DNA of 7,382 nt from CBDUUP01 sp965370435 (lineage in GTDB: Bacteria > Chloroflexota > Anaerolineae > Anaerolineales > UBA11579): assembly GCA_965370435.1 (NCBI GenBank), contig CBDUUP010000230.1, positions 1 through 7,382 on the forward strand, read 5' to 3'. The number at the start of each line of letters is the position of its first letter. Positions within the stretch are counted from its first letter, which is position 1. The notes under the pieces were generated by a model. The model was not told where the DNA came from. It did no database searches and worked only from the letters and a program-made list of their open reading frames with translations. Below, one piece after another: positions 1 to 3,910 of the stretch. Position numbers and translations under genes: made by a program.

Positions 1-53
1 GCAAATCGGGCGTTTCTCTATCTAACTCCCTTAATATCGGTGAGACACCCAGA

Positions 54-81
54 CACAAAGAAAAAAATTTAAAACTTTGTG
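54..81. repeat. Inverted repeat CACAAAG / CTTTGTG with A/T-only loop
   Basis: CACAAAG at 54-60 is the exact reverse complement of CTTTGTG at 75-81, and the 14 bases between them are all A or T. The stem is short, so a structural role is uncertain. Words of this kind (acacaaag, ctttgtgcc) also occur in dispersed intergenic repeats of some bacteria, but a genome-wide comparison would be needed to say so here. Confidence 0.35.
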
Positions 82-110
82 CCTTCGTTGATAATATTAT
101 ATTTGAAGAT

Positions 111-129
111 GGGGATTCGCATCCCTTTT
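111..129 (+). terminator. Possible weak terminator of an upstream gene
   Basis: GGGAT (112-116) and ATCCC (121-125) pair perfectly around the tetraloop TCGC. A G-U pair (111 with 126) can extend the stem, and TTTT follows at 126-129. The stem is only 5-6 bp and the T run is short, so this is a weak candidate for ending a plus-strand transcript that enters from the left. Confidence 0.25.
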
Positions 130-155
130 GTATATTGATGAGAACTCCAAACAGC

Positions 156-184
156 TTGACAAATTCCGACAATTAGTTTAGAAT
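156..184 (+). promoter_or_regulatory. Sigma70-type promoter of the ABC operon
   Basis: A perfect -35 box TTGACA (156-161) is followed by a 17 bp spacer and a -10 box TAGAAT (179-184) that matches TATAAT at five of six positions. The predicted transcription start is near 191, giving a leader of roughly 45 bases. That leader carries a good ribosome binding site, AAAGGAG (224-230), five bases before the ATG at 236. The -10 box is the outer end of the inverted repeat at 179-207, so a protein bound there would block polymerase. Confidence 0.82.
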
Positions 185-207
185 ACTCTGCAATACAGAG
201 TATTCTA
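179..207. promoter_or_regulatory. Palindromic operator over the -10 box
   Basis: TAGAATACTCTG (179-190) and CAGAGTATTCTA (196-207) are perfect 12-base reverse complements separated by CAATA. The repeat begins with the -10 box and covers the predicted transcription start, the classic position for a repressor site. The gene at 809 in the same operon encodes a small winged-helix DNA-binding protein and is the obvious candidate to bind it as a dimer; this is inference from position. The repeat lacks a T run after it and lies at the transcript start, so a terminator is unlikely. Confidence 0.75.
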
Positions 208-235
208 TATAACACATCACTCTAAAGGAGTAATC

Positions 236-805
236 ATGAACATCTCCCCTACTGAAGCCGAAGAGGCCCTGGCCGCCATCCAGAGCATGGCGCGCAAGAC
301 GCAACGATCCATTTCAAACAGCGGCGCGTACGCCTTCCTGATCGTGTGGGGCTTCGTCTGGCTGTTCGGTTTTCTCAATAGCCATTTCATGCCCAGCGAA
401 ACCGCCGGTAATATCTGGATGGGGTTAGATATTTTGGGCGGCGTCGTTTCGGCGGTCATAGGCGCTCGATTGAACCGAAGCGTCCGCAGCCCATCGGCAG
501 ATGCCTCTGGGAAACGGATTGCATGGTTCTGGCTGATATTGTTTATCTACTGCATGGCGGCGACCGCTGTGGCCTGGCCTGTTGACGGCAAGAAGCTGGC
601 TATGTTCATCATCCTTTTTGTCATAGTCGGCTGGATGGCGATGGGCCTGCTGCTTTCCTTCGCTTCGATCTGGTTGGGGTTGGTCATCACCGCCCTGGCG
701 CTGGTCAGCTACTTCTTCCTGCCGGATTATTTCTACCTCTTGATGGCCTTCCTGGGCGGAGGTGGAATGATCGCGCTAGGTTTCTACATCCGCAAGAGGT
801 GGTGA
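236..805 (+). CDS. Six-helix membrane protein of unknown function
   Basis: This 189-residue protein is not one I can assign to a named family. It has a hydrophilic, amphipathic N-terminus (residues 1-30) with no signal peptide. About six membrane segments follow, near residues 32-50, 60-78, 95-114, 121-140, 144-161 and 165-184. A charged loop lies at 79-94, and the tail is basic (IRKRW). The start is supported by AAAGGAG five bases upstream. It is the first gene of a four-gene unit and ends three bases before the winged-helix regulator. That position suggests a role with the regulator or the ABC exporter, for example as an accessory membrane component or sensor. No catalytic motif is visible, so the function remains open. 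Confidence 0.88.
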   Translation: MNISPTEAEEALAAIQSMARKTQRSISNSGAYAFLIVWGFVWLFGFLNSHFMPSETAGNIWMGLDILGGVVSAVIGARLNRSVRSPSADASGKRIAWFWLILFIYCMAATAVAWPVDGKKLAMFIILFVIVGWMAMGLLLSFASIWLGLVITALALVSYFFLPDYFYLLMAFLGGGGMIALGFYIRKRW

Positions 806-808
806 GCG

Positions 809-1102
809 ATGCCCAAGTTAAACGAAACCATCCACCAGCCGGTGCGCCTGCGCATCATGGCCGCCCTGGTCACCCTCGGCCCGGACGAAGAAGTAGACTT
901 CACCTACCTGCGCAACTTGCTGGAGGTCACCGACGGCAACCTGGGCGCCCATCTGCGTAAACTGGAAGAGTCCGGTTACATCACGGTCAACAAACTCTTC
1001 GTCGAGCGCAAACCGCGCACCTTCCTCTCCGCAAGCGCTGAAGGCCGCAAGGTCTTCAACGAGCACGTGGAAGCATTAGAATCGATTTTGAAAAATAAGT
1101 GA
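809..1102 (+). CDS. Small winged-helix transcriptional regulator (HTH_34-like)
   Basis: This 97-residue protein is almost entirely one DNA-binding domain. Helix 1 lies at residues 9-23 (HQPVRLRIMAAL), followed by a helix-turn-helix at about 31-58. The recognition helix region is TDGNLGAHLRKLEESGYI, and the wing is at 60-77 with the basic stretch VERKPRTF. A final helix (78-96) is the likely dimerisation element. The layout matches the short winged-helix proteins of the HTH_34/MarR-ArsR group, often encoded beside ABC-2 exporters. There is no separate ligand-binding domain and no cysteine, so metal sensing of the ArsR type is unlikely. The gene starts three bases after the membrane protein and precedes the ATPase by eight. 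It probably binds the palindrome at 179-207 and controls its own operon; that is inference. Confidence 0.92.
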   Translation: MPKLNETIHQPVRLRIMAALVTLGPDEEVDFTYLRNLLEVTDGNLGAHLRKLEESGYITVNKLFVERKPRTFLSASAEGRKVFNEHVEALESILKNK

Positions 1103-1110
1103 GCGACAAC

Positions 1111-2043
1111 ATGAATACAATCGTACAAGTAAATGGAATTAGCAAAGCCTACGGTAAGACCATCGCCGTGGATGAGGTATCGTTTGAAGTTCAAGAAGGC
1201 GAGATATTCGGGATGGTGGGTCCCAATGGGGCGGGCAAGACCACGACCATCGAGATCATCGAAGGCCTGCGCCAAGCCGACCGGGGGACGGTCCGGGTTC
1301 TCGGTTTAGATCCAGTCCATCAGGAGCGGCAGTTACGGCCTTTGCTGGGGATCCAACTCCAGCAGGCCAATCTGCCCGAAAACATCAAGGTCTGGGAAGC
1401 GCTCGATCTCTACGCCTCTTTCTACGCCCACACACTGGACTGGCAGGAACTGATCGAAAGACTTGGCCTGACCGAAAAGCGAAACACCGCCTTTCGGAAG
1501 CTCTCCGGCGGGCAAAAGCAGCGCCTCTTCATCGCCCTGGCCCTGCTCAATGACCCGCAGTTGATTTTCCTGGATGAACTAACTACCGGCCTCGACCCTC
1601 AAGCCCGCCACACCATCTGGGACCTGGTGCGCCAGATGCGCAAGGACGGCAAAACTGTCTTCCTGACCACTCATTTCATGGAGGAAGCCGAGCGCCTATG
1701 CGACCGGGTTGCCATCCTCGACCACGGTAAACTCGTCGCCCTGGACACCCCCAGCAACCTGATCGCTGGTCTGGAAGCTGGTGAACGGGTCGTCTTCAGC
1801 ATGGACGGAGGCGGGTCGCCCGATGGATTGGAAAGTCTGCCCCGGGTCATGCGGGTGGAGAGCCAGGGGGATCGGATCATCGTCCACGGGCGGAGCAACA
1901 GCTCCAACGGCGAGGCTCCTCTGGTCACCGAAGTTGTGAATGCCCTGACCGCTGAAGGCATACGCTTCCGCGACCTGCGCACCGAACACCCCAATCTTGA
2001 AGACGTATTCTTGACCCTGACCGGGCGACAGATGCGTGAATAA
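1111..2043 (+). CDS. ABC-2 type exporter, ATP-binding subunit
   Basis: This 310-residue ATPase should power the permease encoded next to it. Visible motifs are Walker A GPNGAGKTT (37-45), a Q-loop around IQLQQ (81-85), signature LSGGQKQR (131-138), Walker B LIFLDE (151-156), D-loop GLDP (160-163) and the switch histidine in TTH (H188). The segment after Walker B reads DELTTGLDP, with Leu in place of the usual Pro. Residues from about 220 form the C-terminal extension typical of drug and lipid exporters of the CcmA/DrrA type; it ends in NLEDVFLTLTGRQMRE, a common close of these proteins. I prefer ATG 1111 over GTG 1099: the GTG overlaps the regulator's stop codon, has no ribosome site, and would add only MSDN. 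The substrate cannot be read from the sequence. Confidence 0.95.
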   Translation: MNTIVQVNGISKAYGKTIAVDEVSFEVQEGEIFGMVGPNGAGKTTTIEIIEGLRQADRGTVRVLGLDPVHQERQLRPLLGIQLQQANLPENIKVWEALDLYASFYAHTLDWQELIERLGLTEKRNTAFRKLSGGQKQRLFIALALLNDPQLIFLDELTTGLDPQARHTIWDLVRQMRKDGKTVFLTTHFMEEAERLCDRVAILDHGKLVALDTPSNLIAGLEAGERVVFSMDGGGSPDGLESLPRVMRVESQGDRIIVHGRSNSSNGEAPLVTEVVNALTAEGIRFRDLRTEHPNLEDVFLTLTGRQMRE

Positions 2044-2056
2044 AGGAAATAATGAT

Positions 2057-2800
2057 ATGCGCGCTTTAACGAAATATACCTGGATCGAAATCAAGCTGTT
2101 CCTACGTGAACCTATCGGGGCTTTCTTCACCCTGGTCTTCCCACTGATGATGCTCTTCCTGTTTGGCACGATTTACGGTAATGAACCCTCGCCTTATTTC
2201 GGCGGTTATGGCACGGTGGATATCTCCGTTCCAGCGTATACCGCCATGATCATTGGCACCACCGGTATCATGGGGCTGTCCATCACCATGTCGTCTTACC
2301 GCGAAAAAGGAATCTTGCGCCGCCTGAGGGCCACACCCCTTCGACCACAGGTAATCCTGGCCGCCCAAGTAGTCGTCATCTTCATGATGACGGCAGCCGG
2401 GATGCTGATGCTGATCCTGGCTGGGAAGCTGGTCTATGATATGCGCTTCGACGGGAATATATTGAATGTGGCCCTGGCTTTTGTCTTGGGCAGCTTGAGT
2501 TTCTTCTCGCTGGGCTTCGTGTTGGCGGGCGTGATGCCCAATGCTCGCACCGCCCAGGTGGTGGGGATGGTCATCTTTTACCCCATGTTATTCCTCTCCG
2601 GCGCGGGCATCCCCCTTGAACTGCTGCCCGACGGAGTGCGCAAATTCTCAAACTACCTGCCGCTCACCCACGTCGTCACCCTGCTGCGCGGGCTGTGGAC
2701 TGGAGATGTTTGGAGCCAGCACACCACCGAGGTCATCGTTCTGGTGAGTGTGTTGGTCGTGGGGGTGCTTATTTCAGCCAAGACTTTCCGGTGGGAGTGA
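2057..2800 (+). CDS. ABC-2 type exporter, permease subunit
   Basis: This 247-residue protein is the membrane half of the exporter. It shows about six membrane segments, near residues 22-41, 60-79, 100-123, 136-159, 166-186 and 224-241. The cytoplasmic loop SYREKGILRRLRATPLRP (80-97) is the conserved coupling region of ABC-2 permeases of the DrrB/YadH type. The stretch PMLFLSGAGIPLELLP before the last helix is also typical of this family. The frame opens at GTG 2036, inside the ATPase gene, but AAAGGAAA (2042-2049) lies seven bases before ATG 2057, so that start is chosen. The length fits a half-transporter permease, so two copies would pair with two ATPases. Drug, lipid or peptide export are all possible. 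Confidence 0.95.
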   Translation: MRALTKYTWIEIKLFLREPIGAFFTLVFPLMMLFLFGTIYGNEPSPYFGGYGTVDISVPAYTAMIIGTTGIMGLSITMSSYREKGILRRLRATPLRPQVILAAQVVVIFMMTAAGMLMLILAGKLVYDMRFDGNILNVALAFVLGSLSFFSLGFVLAGVMPNARTAQVVGMVIFYPMLFLSGAGIPLELLPDGVRKFSNYLPLTHVVTLLRGLWTGDVWSQHTTEVIVLVSVLVVGVLISAKTFRWE

Positions 2801-2811
2801 GGAAGTACCCT

Positions 2812-3225
2812 TCATGGCCCCAAACGGGTGAACAGTGTATTAGTGATGTCTAAGGTATCGCCCTCCCGGTCTAGGATAATTAACAATTCGAAGGCCTCGT
2901 TGTTATACGAGATACGGTCGCCGCGGATATCAAACAATTCCAAGGTCAGCCTGTCGCCCTCAACCGAAACTACACGGTAGCTGCCCTGGGAGAACAGCGG
3001 GCTGCCGCGGTCGATCTCCTGCTCGCGAGAGAAGCTTCCATTACTAAAACGCCACTGGAAGAACTCATCCCTCGTTGAGAGACTGCCAGTTCCGGTGTCG
3101 TTTACAATCGTCCAGGTCCCCTGGATGAATTCCTCGTTGGGGTCCATAGCACAGGCGGATAGAAAAACAAGGAGGCAGCAGAGAAGCAGCCATCGGCTGA
3201 TTCGGAGGTGTGGTTTGCGTGACAT
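2812..3225 (-). CDS. Small secreted lipoprotein, lipocalin-like
   Basis: This 137-residue protein begins with a lipoprotein signal peptide. A basic start (MSRKPHLRISR) and a hydrophobic core WLLLCCLLVFL are followed by the lipobox LSAC, with the modified cysteine at residue 25. The mature part is about 113 residues and rich in predicted beta strands. It carries a G-x-W motif early (GTW, 36-38), reminiscent of lipocalin-like barrels, and later strands such as RLTLELFDI and AFELLIILDR. I do not recognise a specific family. The frame stays open up to 3306, but only the ATG at 3225 places the signal peptide at the N-terminus. The gene converges on the ABC permease with just 11 bases between the stop codons and no evident terminator. 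A TATAAT lies nine bases before the ATG. Confidence 0.85.
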   Translation of the reverse strand: MSRKPHLRISRWLLLCCLLVFLSACAMDPNEEFIQGTWTIVNDTGTGSLSTRDEFFQWRFSNGSFSREQEIDRGSPLFSQGSYRVVSVEGDRLTLELFDIRGDRISYNNEAFELLIILDREGDTLDITNTLFTRLGP

Positions 3226-3234
3226 TGTTGGTAA

Positions 3235-3240
3235 ATTATA
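3235..3240 (-). promoter_or_regulatory. -10 box of the lipoprotein gene, near-leaderless
   Basis: Read on the minus strand, a perfect TATAAT is followed by nine bases (TTACCAACA) and then the ATG at 3225. Transcription would begin within a few bases of the start codon, and no ribosome binding site is seen in those nine bases. At 17 bp spacing the -35 position reads GGGTCA, a weak match. Position, rather than an SD sequence, therefore supports the call. Confidence 0.5.
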
Positions 3241-3248
3241 CTCTGCAA
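3238..3248. promoter_or_regulatory. Second copy of an 11-base operator word
   Basis: ATACTCTGCAA here is identical to 183-193, which covers most of the left operator arm and the first bases of its spacer. The copy has no matching right arm, so it would be a half-site. It overlaps the outer half of the lipoprotein -10 box, where binding could affect transcription. Chance is possible. Confidence 0.3.
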
Positions 3249-3317
3249 CGCGAAGCCTGACCCTTGCGCTTACCGGCAGGGCGGAGAGAGGGCGCTGAAG
3301 CAACAAACGAAGATTGA

Positions 3318-3323
3318 TATAAT
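3318..3323 (+). promoter_or_regulatory. -10 box of the acetyltransferase gene, leaderless
   Basis: A perfect TATAAT ends seven bases before the ATG at 3331, placing the predicted transcription start at or next to the start codon. The intervening TGAGATC is not a convincing ribosome site. The -35 position (3295-3300, CTGAAG) is poor. The arrangement mirrors that of the divergent lipoprotein gene. Confidence 0.5.
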
Positions 3324-3330
3324 TGAGATC

Positions 3331-3822
3331 ATGATAGCTATACGCAATTACACTCAGAACGACGCCGAAGAAGTTGGCCGTCTGATCGCCAAAACATACC
3401 GTGATATTAACCTTTCCTTCGCTTCCCCGGAAGACAGGGGGCCTTACTTAGGGCCATTCCGTCACGCCTGGTCTTCAGAGAAAGCGCACCAAGATGCCAT
3501 TGTCAATATCTTGGAGTCTCCCATGTTCATCGTCGCCGAAACCAATGGTGAGATCGTGGGGATTTTGAGGGGGCGGAAAGAAAGGTTAGCCAGCCTTTTT
3601 GTGCGCCAGGATCATCATTATCAAGGGATCGGACGCCAATTGATGGAGCATTTCGAGGCTGAGAGCGCTGCTCAAAATGTCTCCGTGATACGGTTGGCGG
3701 CCACCTTGTATGCCATCCCCTTTTACCAGAAGTTGGGCTATTGGCGTTCCACCGGGGTGCGTTCTGGCTGGAGCTTTGATGGCGATGGCTTCCGGTATCA
3801 GCCCATGAAGAAGAACTTGTAG
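3331..3822 (+). CDS. GNAT family N-acetyltransferase
   Basis: This 163-residue protein has the full GNAT fold and should transfer an acetyl group from acetyl-CoA to an amine. The N-terminal strand and helix (IAIRNYTQNDAEEVGRLI) are typical. Strand 4 and the acetyl-CoA loop are LASLFVRQDHHYQGIGRQL (86-104), where the Q/R-x-x-G-x-G/A motif reads H-Y-Q-G-I-G with His at the first position. The late FYQKLGYW (131-138) is motif B, with the tyrosine that commonly acts near the leaving group. Residues 28-50 form a longer loop (SPEDRGPYLGPFRHAW) that may shape the acceptor pocket. The acceptor cannot be predicted. It is a single gene divergent from the lipoprotein gene; its own promoter appears to start transcription at the ATG. 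Confidence 0.93.
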   Translation: MIAIRNYTQNDAEEVGRLIAKTYRDINLSFASPEDRGPYLGPFRHAWSSEKAHQDAIVNILESPMFIVAETNGEIVGILRGRKERLASLFVRQDHHYQGIGRQLMEHFEAESAAQNVSVIRLAATLYAIPFYQKLGYWRSTGVRSGWSFDGDGFRYQPMKKNL

Positions 3823-3849
3823 GCATAATCAACACAAATTGAGAATTTC

Positions 3850-3858
3850 TGCTATATT
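3850..3858 (+). promoter_or_regulatory. Candidate extended -10 promoter of the hydroxylase gene
   Basis: TGCTATATT fits the TGnTATAAT extended -10 pattern with one mismatch. No good -35 box is found about 17 bp upstream (CAACAC). Transcription would start near 3865, leaving a leader of about 45 bases before the hydroxylase ATG. Seven-base arms AATTTCT (3844-3850) and AGAAATT (3874-3880) flank the box, which may be chance in AT-rich DNA. Confidence 0.35.
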
Positions 3859-3862
3859 ATGC

Positions 3863-3910
3863 ATGAAAAAGGGAGAAATTATCAATAACCTGCAACCGAA
3901 GGAGCCGTGA
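3863..3910 (+). other. 15-codon upstream reading frame overlapping the hydroxylase start
   Basis: An ATG at 3863 opens a short frame, MKKGEIINNLQPKEP, whose TGA stop (3908-3910) shares its last base with the hydroxylase ATG. That TGATG overlap is the usual form of translational coupling. No ribosome site precedes the short frame, and the candidate transcription start lies at or just past its ATG, so it may not be translated at all. Confidence 0.2.

Larger units (their letters stand above)
1..155. other. AT-rich intergenic region upstream of the ABC operon
   Basis: I see no convincing coding frame here. The stretch is clearly richer in A and T than the genes that follow, and it holds an A/T-loop inverted repeat (54-81), a 10-base AT palindrome ATAATATTAT (91-100) and a small GC hairpin followed by four T (111-129). 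It probably separates an upstream gene lying outside the window from the operon that starts at 236. Confidence 0.6.

Noticed and set aside
179..207. Reading the palindrome as an intrinsic terminator
   Set aside because: It begins with the -10 box and has no T run after it; its position fits an operator.
976..1275. Minus-strand open frames over the regulator and ATPase genes
   Set aside because: They lie opposite well-conserved proteins, show no recognisable domain and lack ribosome sites; they are by-products of the codon use of the plus-strand genes.
3095..3298. Plus-strand 67-codon frame across the lipoprotein start
   Set aside because: It overlaps the lipoprotein signal peptide region and shows no domain. 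Its GC-rich end (3260-3297) hints at a dispersed repeat, but no second copy exists in the window to support that.
3226..3306. N-terminal extension of the lipoprotein frame up to 3306
   Set aside because: It would bury the signal peptide and lipobox inside the protein, and it runs across the -10 box of its own gene.
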